Under the pieces are notes generated by a model. That model was not told where the DNA came from. It made no database searches and worked only from the letters and a program-made list of their open reading frames with translations. A program made the translations under genes and the position numbers. A stretch of 12,228 nucleotides of DNA from Actinomycetota bacterium (lineage in GTDB: Bacteria > Actinomycetota > Humimicrobiia > Humimicrobiales > Humimicrobiaceae). Location: NCBI GenBank assembly GCA_023380915.1, contig JAMCSM010000146.1:1-12228 (forward strand). The letters are read 5' to 3'. Below, piece after piece: positions 1 to 6,281 of the stretch (its first letter is position 1; each line of letters starts with the position of its first letter).

Positions 1-1
1 A

Positions 2-82
2 ATGGAAGAGGGACTCAGATTTGCTATCCGTGAAGGCGGAAGAACCATAGGTGCGGGAAGTATAGCTAAGATAATAGATTGA
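2..82 (+). CDS. tuf: Elongation factor Tu, C-terminal end (partial)
   Basis: Only the last 26 codons and the TGA stop are present; the gene begins before the window. The residues RFAIREGGRTIGAG followed by AKIID match the extreme C-terminus of EF-Tu domain 3, a very conserved beta-barrel end. EF-Tu is the GTPase that carries aminoacyl-tRNA to the ribosomal A site in the cytoplasm. Its position 56 bases upstream of rpsJ is the classic end of the str operon (rpsL-rpsG-fusA-tuf), which supports the call. Nothing can be said about the G domain or the start from this window. Confidence 0.95.
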   Translation: MEEGLRFAIREGGRTIGAGSIAKIID

Positions 83-138
83 TGTGTTAAGTTAAAATAC
101 AGGATAGGGATTAGAAAAGGTAAATGGAGGATAAATAA

Positions 139-459
139 TTGAGCGCAAGCAAATTAGTACAAAAAATTAGAATAAAATTAAAAGCTTATGATAGCGAAGT
201 AATAGACAGATCAGCAAAGAAAATAGTTGAAACTGTTGAAAGTTCAGGAGCAAAAGTTTCGGGACCTATACCACTTCCAAATAAGAAGAATGTATTTTGC
301 GTTATCAGGTCGCCTCATGTTGATAAGGATTCAAGAGAACATTTTGAAATAAGAACTCATAAAAGAATTATTGATATTCTTGATCCTAATCCAAAAACAG
401 TTGATATGCTGATGAGGTTAAATTTACCTGCGGGTGTTGATATTGAAATTAAATCTTAG
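139..459 (+). CDS. rpsJ: 30S ribosomal protein S10 (NusE)
   Basis: A 106-residue protein, the usual S10 length. It shows [10 protein letters not shown] (residues 41-50), the [19 protein letters not shown] loop (58-76) and the ending [14 protein letters not shown], all hallmarks of S10. S10 sits in the head of the 30S subunit and, as NusE, also joins NusB in antitermination and contacts NusG, coupling transcription to translation. The start is TTG at 139; no better start exists, and TGGAGG at 125-130 is 8 bases upstream. It lies between tuf and a 254-base spacer, so it may be transcribed with tuf and not with rplC. That grouping is inference. Confidence 0.97.
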   Translation: MSASKLVQKIRIKLKAYDSEVIDRSAKKIVETVESSGAKVSGPIPLPNKKNVFCVIRSPHVDKDSREHFEIRTHKRIIDILDPNPKTVDMLMRLNLPAGVDIEIKS

Positions 460-505
460 CCAAGTTTTTAATTTATATTAATTATATTATTTATATTTTA
501 ATTGT

Positions 506-525
506 ATTTATAAATATTTATAAAT
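506..525. repeat. 20-base perfect AT-only palindrome
   Basis: The 20 bases read identically on both strands (ATTTATAAAT followed by ATTTATAAAT with the centre at 515/516). It lies 47 bases after the rpsJ stop. In such AT-rich sequence shorter palindromes arise easily, but a perfect 10-base half-site is noticeable. It could extrude as a weak hairpin, bind a regulator or be chance. Confidence 0.5.
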
Positions 526-606
526 TAATATAAAAATTAAAAATAACAGTTTAAGAAAATTTAAATTAAAATAAAATTAATATTTTTAAAAAATAAAAAA
601 TAATAT

Positions 607-635
607 TTGATTTATTTTTAAAATGAATATAGAAT
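607..635 (+). promoter_or_regulatory. Candidate sigma-70-type promoter for the rplC operon
   Basis: TTGATT (607-612) and TAGAAT (630-635) match the -35 and -10 consensus at 4/6 and 5/6 positions with an ideal 17-base spacer. A and T tracts directly upstream (581-606) resemble an UP element. Transcription would begin near 642, giving a leader of about 70 bases before rplC. A weaker alternative is TTGACT (648-653) with TTTATT (672-677), 18 bases apart. In very AT-rich DNA such matches are common, so confidence is moderate. Confidence 0.4.
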
Positions 636-649
636 ATGGTTTTTGTGTT

Positions 650-681
650 GACTAATTATTCGTTTTAAAGGTTTATTAGTT
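650..681 (+). promoter_or_regulatory. Possible leader hairpin upstream of rplC
   Basis: GACTAA (650-655) can pair with TTAGTT (676-681) through five Watson-Crick pairs and one G-U pair, plus an inner T-A pair (656 with 675). The loop is about 18 bases. The same two arms occur in the rplW-rplB spacer at 2368-2373 and 2378-2383. The pair here ends 32 bases before the rplC start. A regulatory role is inference. Confidence 0.3.
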
Positions 682-713
682 TTTGCTGTAAATTTTAAGG
701 CAGGAGAGTCAAA

Positions 714-1337
714 ATGGTACAGGCAATTTATGGAAAAAAAGTGGGCTCAACCCAAATATATGATGAAAAAGGTAATGTTTTATGCGTTACAGCTATAGAA
801 GCGCAGCCATGTAAAATAGTTCAAATTAAAAATGCTGAAACTGATGGTTATAACGCATTAAAAGTAGGTTTTGGTTCTATAAAAGAAAATAAATTAAATA
901 AACCAAAAAAAGGTGAGTTTGCTAAAGCAAAACTTGAGCCTGCAAAATATTTAAAAGAAATAAGACTTGAAGATTTTAATAATGAATATAAAGTTGGCGA
1001 CAATATTGATGTAAAAATTTTTAATATTGGAGATATTGTTAAAATCACCGGAATTTCAAAAGGTAAAGGATTTGCAGGAGTAATTAAAAGATATCATTTT
1101 CATAGGGGTCCTGTAACTCATGGCTCTCATAGTATCAGAAGGACAGGTTCTATTGGTATGTGCTCCACTCCAAAAAAGGTAATGAAAGGTAAAAAAATGC
1201 CAGGTAGAATGGGAGGAGAAAGAGTAACAACTCCAGGAACAAAAATTATCGATATTTTAGCAGAGCAAAATTTAATTTTAATTAAGGGTTCTTGCCCTGG
1301 AGCAAAAGGCAGTATAGTTTATATTAGGAAAGCTTAG
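714..1337 (+). CDS. rplC: 50S ribosomal protein L3
   Basis: A 207-residue protein of normal L3 length. Visible motifs are YGKKVGSTQIYDEKG (6-20), GISKGKGFAGVIKRYHFHRGP (from 113), THGSHSIRRTGSIG (135-148), KGKKMPGRMGGERV (158-171) and the C-terminal LILIKGSCPGAKGS. L3 is an early-assembly 23S rRNA binder whose long loop reaches towards the peptidyl transferase centre. The loop differs from the common GMTQIF and TPGRV forms (here GSTQIY and TPKKV). ATG at 714 has AGGAG 7 bases upstream (702-706). It is the first gene after the AT-rich spacer and probably opens the S10 operon here; rplD follows after 18 bases. Confidence 0.97.
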   Translation: MVQAIYGKKVGSTQIYDEKGNVLCVTAIEAQPCKIVQIKNAETDGYNALKVGFGSIKENKLNKPKKGEFAKAKLEPAKYLKEIRLEDFNNEYKVGDNIDVKIFNIGDIVKITGISKGKGFAGVIKRYHFHRGPVTHGSHSIRRTGSIGMCSTPKKVMKGKKMPGRMGGERVTTPGTKIIDILAEQNLILIKGSCPGAKGSIVYIRKA

Positions 1338-1355
1338 TTTTTTAGGAGATAATTA

Positions 1356-1994
1356 ATGGCAACTTTAGATATTTTAGACTTAAAGGGAAGCAGTAAAGAT
1401 AAAATTGATATTCCTGATGAAATAGTAAAACAGGAAGTAAATATAAATTTACTTCATATGGAAGTTAAAAGATTTCTTGCTTCTGCACGTGCTGGCACAA
1501 GTAAAACAAAAGGTAGAAGTGAAGTTAGCGGTGGAGGCAAAAAACCCTGGAGACAAAAAGGAACTGGAAATGCAAGAGCCGGAAGTATAAGATCACCATT
1601 ATGGAAGGGTGGGGGTATTATTTTTGGCCCTGTTCCAAGAGATTACTCTTTTAAACTTAACAAGAAAGTTATAAGAAAATCAAAATTCATGGCTCTTTCT
1701 GATAAGTTTAATGATGGAAAATTTATGGTTGTTGCAGATTTTAATTTTGAAAAGCCAAGTACAAAAAGTGCAAGTGCTGTTTTAGATAATTTAAAGATTG
1801 GCAAAAGTAAAGTTCTGGTTGTATTAGAAAATCTTGATGGCAATGAATTACTTTCTTTCAGAAATATGCCTAATGTTTTACTTACAACTTATAGGACAAT
1901 GAATACTTATGAAATTCTTGTAAGTGATTTCATTTTATTTACAAAAAATTCGCTTGAAAAATTTTTAGAGGAGTTTTCTAATGCAAGATCCTAG
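1356..1994 (+). CDS. rplD: 50S ribosomal protein L4
   Basis: A 212-residue L4, slightly longer than the E. coli protein (201). The extended tunnel loop is clear: SARAGTSKTKGRSEVSGGGK (43-62), PWRQKGTGNARAGSIRSPLW (64-83), GGGIIFGP (85-92) and RDYSFKL (95-101). The C-terminal half has LVVLENL and the TYEIL segment of the globular fold. L4 binds 23S rRNA domain I, lines the exit tunnel constriction with L22 and, in E. coli, represses its own operon; I cannot show this last role here. ATG at 1356 has AGGAG at 1344-1348. Its last 14 bases overlap rplW, suggesting translational coupling. Confidence 0.97.
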   Translation: MATLDILDLKGSSKDKIDIPDEIVKQEVNINLLHMEVKRFLASARAGTSKTKGRSEVSGGGKKPWRQKGTGNARAGSIRSPLWKGGGIIFGPVPRDYSFKLNKKVIRKSKFMALSDKFNDGKFMVVADFNFEKPSTKSASAVLDNLKIGKSKVLVVLENLDGNELLSFRNMPNVLLTTYRTMNTYEILVSDFILFTKNSLEKFLEEFSNARS

Positions 1995-2268
1995 AGATTT
2001 AATCGTTGGACCGATTGTTTCAGAAAAAAGTTATAGTTCAGTAAAAGATAACAGATACTCTTTTTATGTAGATCTTCGCGCACAAAAATGTGAAATAAAA
2101 AGGGCAATAGAAAAAATTTTTAACGTTAAAGTGCTAAAAATAAGCACTATTAATGTAAAGCCGAAACCTAAACGACTTGGGCGTAGCATCGGCACAAGTC
2201 CAAGACGAAAGAAAGCCATCGTAAGTCTAAGAAAAAAAGACAAAATCGACTTCTTTCAGTCTGCATAA
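1981..2268 (+). CDS. rplW: 50S ribosomal protein L23
   Basis: A 95-residue L23. It shows the N-terminal GPIVSEKSY motif (10-18), YSFYVDLRAQKCEIKRAIEKIF (26-47) split by the usual beta-alpha turn, NVKV, and the basic GRSIGTSPRRKKAIVSL segment. L23 lies at the exit-tunnel rim and docks trigger factor and signal recognition particle; Glu15 is in the conserved SEK position. ATG at 1981 sits inside the rplD end (14-base overlap), with AGAGGAG at 1967-1973 in rplD coding sequence as its ribosome binding site. Unlike the usual tight rplW-rplB junction, a 177-base spacer follows. Confidence 0.96.
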   Translation: MQDPRDLIVGPIVSEKSYSSVKDNRYSFYVDLRAQKCEIKRAIEKIFNVKVLKISTINVKPKPKRLGRSIGTSPRRKKAIVSLRKKDKIDFFQSA

Positions 2269-2445
2269 TTTAAATTAAATAAAAAATATTTTAAAAGTTA
2301 ATATTTTAAAAATGTTTTTAATATCTTAAATATCTTGATAATAAGATAATTAATAATAAGATATTATGACTAACTTTTTAGTTATTGGAAACAAAGAGTT
2401 TGTTTAAGTAATTAATGTTTGTAACAAATTGCGGAGGTAAATAAG
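2269..2445 (+). promoter_or_regulatory. Structured AT-rich spacer between rplW and rplB
   Basis: The 177-base gap has no credible gene but is rich in repeats. A 12-base direct repeat AATATTTTAAAA occurs at 2285-2296 and 2300-2311. Arms TAATATCTTA (2319-2328) and TAAGATATTA (2357-2366) are perfectly complementary and enclose a smaller stem (2331-2336 with 2343-2348). GACTAA (2368-2373) pairs with TTAGTT (2378-2383). AAACAAA (2389-2395) pairs with TTTGTTT (2399-2405) around a GAG loop. The rplB ribosome binding site GGAGG is at 2433-2437. Promoter matches are poor: TATTAT (2362-2367) and TTGATA (2335-2340) are 21 bases apart. Processing, attenuation or an internal promoter are all possible. Confidence 0.5.
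2389..2428 (+). promoter_or_regulatory. Possible two-state hairpin ahead of rplB
   Basis: TTTGTT (2399-2404) can pair with AACAAA upstream (2390-2395, part of a 7-base stem with a 3-base loop) or with a second AACAAA downstream (2423-2428). A second TTTGT lies at 2418-2422. The downstream partner ends 4 bases before GGAGG (2433-2437). The order of copies would allow mutually exclusive folds next to the rplB start. No bases complementary to the Shine-Dalgarno itself were found, so direct sequestration is not supported. Confidence 0.25.
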
Positions 2446-3276
2446 TTGGCTTTAAAAAAATATAAACCGACGTCTCCTGGGAGGAGATTTGCAACAGTTT
2501 CTGATTTTACAGAAATAACGAAGGAAAAATCAGAAAAATCATTAACGGTTGGATTAGTAAAAAAAGCTGGAAGAAATAATAATGGAAGGATAACGAGAAG
2601 ACATAGCGGTGGCGGTCATAAAAGACTTTATAGAATAATAGATTTTAAAAGAAATAAGACTGATATTCCTGCAAAGGTAGTTGCAATTGAATATGATCCT
2701 AATAGAAGTGCAAGAATTGCTTTAATTTCTTATGCTGATGGTGAAAAAAGCTATATTATTGCACCGTTAGGTTTAAAAGTTGGAGACAGTGTAATTTCAG
2801 GTGAAAATGTTGATATAAAAATAGGGAATTGTTTACCACTTTCTCAAATACCTGTTGGTACAATTGTTCATAATATTGAACTTAAGGTTAATAAAGGAGC
2901 AGCAATTGCACGTTCTGCAGGTTCATCTGCACAGCTTCTTGCTAAAGATGATAATTATGCACAAATTAAATTGCCGTCAGGTGAAGTCAGGATGATAGCT
3001 GTAAAATGCAGGGCTTGTGTAGGTCAGGTTGGAAATCCTGATCATGAAATAATTTCTCTTGGAAAAGCAGGTCGTTCAAGGTGGTTAGGTGTAAGACCCA
3101 GTGTACGTGGTACAGCAATGAACCCTCATGATCATCCTCATGGTGGCGGTGAAGGGAAAAATAAAACATCTGGTAGAGACCCCGTTACACCTTGGGGTAA
3201 ACCTACATTAGGTTATAGAACAAGAGATAAGAAAAATCCTGCGAATAAATTTATTATAAAGAGACGTAAAGCTTAA
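2446..3276 (+). CDS. rplB: 50S ribosomal protein L2
   Basis: A 276-residue L2 of standard length. Motifs include [13 protein letters not shown] (6-18), [13 protein letters not shown] (51-63), [16 protein letters not shown] (78-93), the [22 protein letters not shown] block (159-180) and [14 protein letters not shown] (225-238). His230 corresponds to the conserved histidine of the loop that reaches the peptidyl transferase centre (His229 in E. coli). L2 is a primary 23S rRNA binder needed for subunit association. The start is TTG at 2446; GCGGAGG (2431-2437) is 8 bases upstream and the protein then begins [12 protein letters not shown] as expected. It follows a structured spacer and may respond to signals there (inference). 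Confidence 0.98.
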   Translation: MALKKYKPTSPGRRFATVSDFTEITKEKSEKSLTVGLVKKAGRNNNGRITRRHSGGGHKRLYRIIDFKRNKTDIPAKVVAIEYDPNRSARIALISYADGEKSYIIAPLGLKVGDSVISGENVDIKIGNCLPLSQIPVGTIVHNIELKVNKGAAIARSAGSSAQLLAKDDNYAQIKLPSGEVRMIAVKCRACVGQVGNPDHEIISLGKAGRSRWLGVRPSVRGTAMNPHDHPHGGGEGKNKTSGRDPVTPWGKPTLGYRTRDKKNPANKFIIKRRKA

Positions 3277-3320
3277 TTGATTGTTAATTTTTTATCTTAG
3301 GTATTTAGAGGAGGATTAAA

Positions 3321-3629
3321 ATGTCCAGGTCTTTAAAAAAAGGACCTTTTGTTGAAGAAAGCTTAATGAAAAAAATAAGTATTCTGGAAGAAACAGGCGA
3401 AAAAAAGATTATTAAGACCTGGTCCAGAGAATCTACTATTTTTCCTGAAATGGTTGGTTTTACAATTGCTGTTCATGATGGCAAAAAACATATTCCTGTT
3501 TTTATTTCAGAAGCTATGGTAGGTCATAGGCTTGGTGAATTTGCACCAACCAGATCAATCAGACCCCATACTTTCAAGGGTAAAAGTGAAAAGACAGCAG
3601 CAGTTAAAAAGAAAACAGGTAAAGGTTAA
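3321..3629 (+). CDS. rpsS: 30S ribosomal protein S19
   Basis: A 102-residue S19, somewhat longer than usual (about 92). It begins [14 protein letters not shown] (2-15) and has [20 protein letters not shown] (33-52) and [12 protein letters not shown] (67-78), all diagnostic. S19 forms a complex with S13 in the 30S head near the A-site tRNA. The segment after FAPTR is [13 protein letters not shown], whereas most family members have TFRGHAGKSEK or similar, so there is a small local change, and the tail is lysine-rich. ATG at 3321 has a strong AGAGGAGG (3307-3314). It is 44 bases after rplB. Confidence 0.97.
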   Translation: MSRSLKKGPFVEESLMKKISILEETGEKKIIKTWSRESTIFPEMVGFTIAVHDGKKHIPVFISEAMVGHRLGEFAPTRSIRPHTFKGKSEKTAAVKKKTGKG

Positions 3630-3688
3630 ATAAAAATTAAAAGCTAATCAGGTGATTTATTTGTGTTATTTAAAGGGGGCTATTTATT

Positions 3689-4063
3689 TTGGAAGCTAAA
3701 GCTATAACAAGAAATATTGAGATTCCAGCTACAAAAGTAAAATATGTAGTTGATCTAATAAAAAATAAAAAAGTAACTGATGCAGTAGATCTTTTATCTT
3801 TAACGCCAAGAGTTGCAGCTGTTTATGTTAAAAAGGCTATACAAAGTGCTGCAGCAAATGCTACTGAAAATTTTAAGATGAAAGAAGAAGATTTATTCAT
3901 TTCAAAAATTTATGTCACTCAAGGTCCTACTATAAAACGATTCAGACCAAGAGCTAGAGGTAAAGCTGATAGAGAAAGAAAAAGAAGTTCGCATTTATTT
4001 GTGTGGGTATCTGATGGTAAAACAGAGGAGGTTAAAAAAATTGGGTCAAAAAGTAAATCCTAA
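3689..4063 (+). CDS. rplV: 50S ribosomal protein L22
   Basis: A 124-residue L22. It shows the N-terminal basic helix start ([20 protein letters not shown], 5-24), the hairpin region and the family signature [16 protein letters not shown] (79-94) followed by [10 protein letters not shown]. The beta-hairpin of L22 lines the exit tunnel opposite L4 and is where macrolide resistance changes occur. The start is TTG at 3689, with AAAGGGGG (3672-3679) 9 bases upstream. The C-terminal tail (KKIGSKSKS) is short and basic. Its last 23 bases overlap the start of rpsC in another frame, implying translational coupling. Confidence 0.96.
   Translation: MEAKAITRNIEIPATKVKYVVDLIKNKKVTDAVDLLSLTPRVAAVYVKKAIQSAAANATENFKMKEEDLFISKIYVTQGPTIKRFRPRARGKADRERKRSSHLFVWVSDGKTEEVKKIGSKSKS
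4025..4032 (+). promoter_or_regulatory. Ribosome binding site that sets the rpsC start
   Basis: AGAGGAGG lies inside the rplV coding region, 8 bases before TTG at 4041. The TTG opens MGQKVNP, the universal S3 N-terminus. The ATG at 3999 in the same frame lies upstream of this site and would add 14 residues ([14 protein letters not shown]) with no family match, so it is not the start. Confidence 0.85.
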
Positions 4064-4727
4064 TGGTTTAAGATTAGGAATTAATAGAGATTGGGAATCA
4101 AGATGGTTTGCAACAAAAGATTTTGCTAAATATGTTTATGAAGATATAAAAATCAGAAAGTTAATAAATGATCAAATTGCAAATTCAGGAATTTCAAAGA
4201 TTGAAATTGAGAGAACTTCTGATGAAGTAAAGGTTGATGTTTATACATCAAAACCAGGGGTTGTTATAGGTAAAAGAGGAACCACAATAAATGATATAAA
4301 AGATATGCTTCAAAAAGAAGCAGGTAAGGCGGTTCAGCTAAACATTATTGAAGTAAAAAAGCCTGAGCTTGTTGCAAAACTTGTTGCTGAAGGAGTAGCA
4401 TCACAACTTGAGGGAAGAGTAAGTTTTAGAAAAGCAATGAAAAAAGCAGTTTCAGTTACTCTTAAAGCTGGGGCAAAAGGAATTAAAGTACAATGTTCCG
4501 GAAGACTTGGTGGTGCTGAAATGGCAAGAAGAGAATGGTATAGGGAAGGAAGAGTTCCTTTGCATACCTTAAGAGCAGCTATTGATTATGGATTTGCAGA
4601 AGCTAATACTACTTTCGGGAAAATAGGTGTTAAAGTCTGGATATATCTTGGAGATGTTATTATAGATAAAGTCTCTGTTAATGATAAAAAATCTGCAAAA
4701 GTAGAAAAAGAAAGTTTAGTAAGTTAA
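4041..4727 (+). CDS. rpsC: 30S ribosomal protein S3
   Basis: A 228-residue S3. It starts [20 protein letters not shown], has EDIKIRK (34-40), a KH domain with the GKRG loop (77-80) and the C-terminal signatures [13 protein letters not shown] (154-166) and [15 protein letters not shown] (170-184). S3 forms the mRNA entry channel with S4 and S5 and contributes to helicase activity. The start is TTG at 4041, set by AGAGGAGG (4025-4032), and gives a 23-base overlap with rplV. An in-frame ATG at 3999 is upstream but adds non-homologous residues. The last 20 or so residues are a charged, variable tail. Confidence 0.97.
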   Translation: MGQKVNPNGLRLGINRDWESRWFATKDFAKYVYEDIKIRKLINDQIANSGISKIEIERTSDEVKVDVYTSKPGVVIGKRGTTINDIKDMLQKEAGKAVQLNIIEVKKPELVAKLVAEGVASQLEGRVSFRKAMKKAVSVTLKAGAKGIKVQCSGRLGGAEMARREWYREGRVPLHTLRAAIDYGFAEANTTFGKIGVKVWIYLGDVIIDKVSVNDKKSAKVEKESLVS

Positions 4728-4776
4728 TAAAATTAATATATGATATTATACAGGATTTAAGGTTAGGAGTTATATT

Positions 4777-5193
4777 ATGTCACCAATGTTAATGCCAAAA
4801 AGGGTTAAACATAGAAAAGAACAACGTGGCAGGATGAAAGGAATGGCAAAAGGAGGTTCAAAACTTTCTTTTGGTGAATATGGTTTGCAAGCTTTAGAAC
4901 CTGGATGGGTTACAAGTAAACAAATAGAAGCAGCCAGGATTGCTCTTACCAGATACATAAAAAGAGGCGGTAAAGTATGGATTAATATTTTTCCACATAA
5001 ACCTGTTACTAAAAAGCCTGCTGAAACTCGAATGGGTAGCGGGAAAGGAGCTCCGGACCATTGGGTTGCAGTTGTAAAGCCAGGCAAAATTATGTTTGAA
5101 TTAGCAGGTGTAAGTGATGAAATTGCGCAAGAAGCAATGAGACTGGCTTCTCATAAATTAGCAATAAAAACTAAGTTTGTAAAAGTTGAATAA
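4777..5193 (+). CDS. rplP: 50S ribosomal protein L16
   Basis: A 138-residue L16. The family start [19 protein letters not shown] appears at residues 4-22, preceded by MSP; later come [21 protein letters not shown] (63-83), [19 protein letters not shown] (85-103) and MFELAGV (106-112). L16 is a late-assembling protein that helps position A-site tRNA near the peptidyl transferase centre. ATG at 4777 is chosen because AGGAG (4765-4769) is 7 bases away, against 16 for the next ATG at 4786, though the latter would match the usual N-terminus. It is 49 bases after rpsC and 34 before rpmC. Confidence 0.97.
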   Translation: MSPMLMPKRVKHRKEQRGRMKGMAKGGSKLSFGEYGLQALEPGWVTSKQIEAARIALTRYIKRGGKVWINIFPHKPVTKKPAETRMGSGKGAPDHWVAVVKPGKIMFELAGVSDEIAQEAMRLASHKLAIKTKFVKVE

Positions 5194-5216
5194 TTAGCAA
5201 GTTAATTTTTAAAGTC

Positions 5217-5222
5217 AGGTGG
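5217..5222 (+). promoter_or_regulatory. Ribosome binding site that sets the rpmC start
   Basis: AGGTGG lies 5 bases before ATG at 5228. An in-frame GTG at 5219 falls inside this site and so is unlikely to be used. The ATG gives the usual L29 N-terminus MKASELREL. Confidence 0.7.
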
Positions 5223-5227
5223 AAATA

Positions 5228-5560
5228 ATGAAGGCTAGTGAATTAAGAGAATTATCAGTAACAGAACTGGAAACAAAGATTTCTGAAGTTAAAAAAAATT
5301 TATTTAATTTAAAATTTCAGAAAGCTTCAGGGCAGCTTGATAACCCTATGAAAATTAAAAATTTAAAAAGGGATATTGCCAGAATCGAAACAGTTGCAAG
5401 AGAAAAGGAAATTGGTATAAAAACAACAACTGAAAAAGAAAAAGAGAAAACAAGTAAAGATAAAAAGCCGGAAAAATTAAAAGAAATAAAAAAAGATAAA
5501 GAAACAAAAGCAAAAGAAACAGCAAAAAAAGCTGTTAAAAAAGAAAAAAAACAAGGATAA
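5228..5560 (+). CDS. rpmC: 50S ribosomal protein L29 with long charged tail
   Basis: A 110-residue L29; the family is normally about 65-70 residues. The first 65 residues are a normal two-helix L29: MKASELRELSVTELETKI, KKNLFNLKFQKASGQLDNP (22-40) and KNLKRDIARIETVAREKEIGI (44-64, split by a turn). Residues 66-110 are a low-complexity tail almost wholly of Lys, Glu, Thr, Asp and Ala, encoded by purine-rich DNA with A runs of 6-8 bases. L29 sits at the tunnel exit beside L23, so the tail would lie near emerging chains or on the solvent side. The ATG at 5228 is chosen over GTG at 5219 because AGGTGG overlaps the GTG. Confidence 0.94.
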   Translation: MKASELRELSVTELETKISEVKKNLFNLKFQKASGQLDNPMKIKNLKRDIARIETVAREKEIGIKTTTEKEKEKTSKDKKPEKLKEIKKDKETKAKETAKKAVKKEKKQG

Positions 5561-5594
5561 AAAATATTTTTAGTTTTTATATAAGGGGGACTCT

Positions 5595-5849
5595 TTGGAA
5601 AGAGGAATTAGAAAATCCAGAATAGGCGATGTTGTAAGTGATAAAATGGATAAAACCATTGTTGTTAAAGTCCAATATCATTATAAACATCCTTTATACA
5701 AGAAAATTTTGAAGAAAGTTAAAAATTATAAAGCTCATGATGAAAACAATGAAGCTAAAATTGGCGACAAAGTCAGAATTTCAGAAACAAGACCACTAAG
5801 TAAAACAAAAAGGTGGAGACTTGTTGAAATAATTAAGAAAGCAGAATAA
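5595..5849 (+). CDS. rpsQ: 30S ribosomal protein S17
   Basis: An 84-residue S17 of normal length. Motifs are [16 protein letters not shown] (11-26), KHPLYKKI (31-38), [18 protein letters not shown] (45-62) and [16 protein letters not shown] (64-79), covering the whole OB-fold. S17 binds 16S rRNA helices in the lower body of the 30S subunit and is an early assembly protein. The start is TTG at 5595, with AAGGGGGA (5583-5590) close upstream. It is 34 bases after rpmC and 38 before rplN, closing the S10-operon set. Confidence 0.97.
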   Translation: MERGIRKSRIGDVVSDKMDKTIVVKVQYHYKHPLYKKILKKVKNYKAHDENNEAKIGDKVRISETRPLSKTKRWRLVEIIKKAE

Positions 5850-5887
5850 TTGATAGCAGGTAATAGGTAATAAGGAAGGGCTGAAAG

Positions 5888-6256
5888 ATGATTCAATCTT
5901 ATACTAGAGTTAGAGTAGCTGATAATACCGGCGCAAGGGAATTAATGTGTATAAGGGTTCTTGGAGGCACCAGAAAGAGATATGCAAAAATAGGAGATAT
6001 TTTTATAGCAACTGTTAAAGATGCTAACCCTGGTGGCGTAGTTAAGAAAAGCGATGTTGTTACTGCAGTACTTGTCAGATCTGTAAAAAAATATAGAAGA
6101 AAAGATGGTTCTTATATCAGATTTGATGAGAATGCTGCTGTTATAATTGATAAACAGGGAAATCCAAAAGGAACAAGAATTTTTGGACCTGTTGCAAGAG
6201 AACTTAGAGAAAAAAATTATATGAAAATAATTTCGCTGTCTCCAGAAGTAGTTTGA
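5888..6256 (+). CDS. rplN: 50S ribosomal protein L14
   Basis: A 122-residue L14, exactly the usual length. It shows [19 protein letters not shown] (1-19), the [13 protein letters not shown] stretch (26-38), [22 protein letters not shown] sequence (71-87) and [16 protein letters not shown] (92-107). L14 lies on the 50S interface, contributes to an intersubunit bridge with h14 of 16S rRNA, and is where the silencing factor RsfS docks. ATG at 5888 has AAGGAAGGG (5872-5880) upstream. In E. coli this gene opens the spc operon; here the gap from rpsQ is just 38 bases, so a separate promoter is not obvious. Confidence 0.98.
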   Translation: MIQSYTRVRVADNTGARELMCIRVLGGTRKRYAKIGDIFIATVKDANPGGVVKKSDVVTAVLVRSVKKYRRKDGSYIRFDENAAVIIDKQGNPKGTRIFGPVARELREKNYMKIISLSPEVV

Positions 6257-6281
6257 TATATTTTAAATCGGGAGTGAAATA

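Larger units (their letters stand above)
460..713 (+). promoter_or_regulatory. AT-rich spacer between rpsJ and rplC, likely promoter and leader
   Basis: This 254-base gap holds no credible gene. Between 471 and 640 only nine of 170 bases are G or C. It contains a 20-base perfect palindrome (506-525), A/T runs, a promoter candidate (607-635) and a small inverted repeat (650-655 with 676-681) ahead of the rplC ribosome binding site AGGAG (702-706). The likely role is to end or weaken str-operon transcription and start the S10 operon at rplC. No GC-rich intrinsic terminator is visible. Confidence 0.55.

Noticed and set aside
471..640. Replication origin suggested by the AT-rich spacer
   Set aside because: No DnaA-box-like TTATNCACA sequences were seen and no dnaA or dnaN is nearby; promoter DNA explains the composition better.
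848..1048. Open frame of 66 codons on the minus strand inside rplC
   Set aside because: It lies wholly within the conserved L3 gene, has no convincing ribosome binding site and no recognisable family; it reflects low-complexity AT-rich coding sequence.
3999..4040. Upstream ATG start for rpsC
   Set aside because: It would add 14 residues unlike any S3 and lies before the AGAGGAGG site; the TTG at 4041 gives the universal MGQKVNP start.
4770..5087. Open frame of 105 codons on the minus strand across rplP
   Set aside because: It is antisense to the conserved L16 gene and its protein has no family likeness; the L16 reading is certain.
5219..5227. GTG start for rpmC
   Set aside because: The GTG is inside the AGGTGG ribosome binding site, and the ATG at 5228 gives the usual L29 N-terminus.
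5524..5551. Programmed frameshifting on the A runs at the end of rpmC
   Set aside because: The A-rich heptamers are not in the phase of the known A_AAA_AAG slippery signal and no stimulatory structure or conserved downstream frame was seen.
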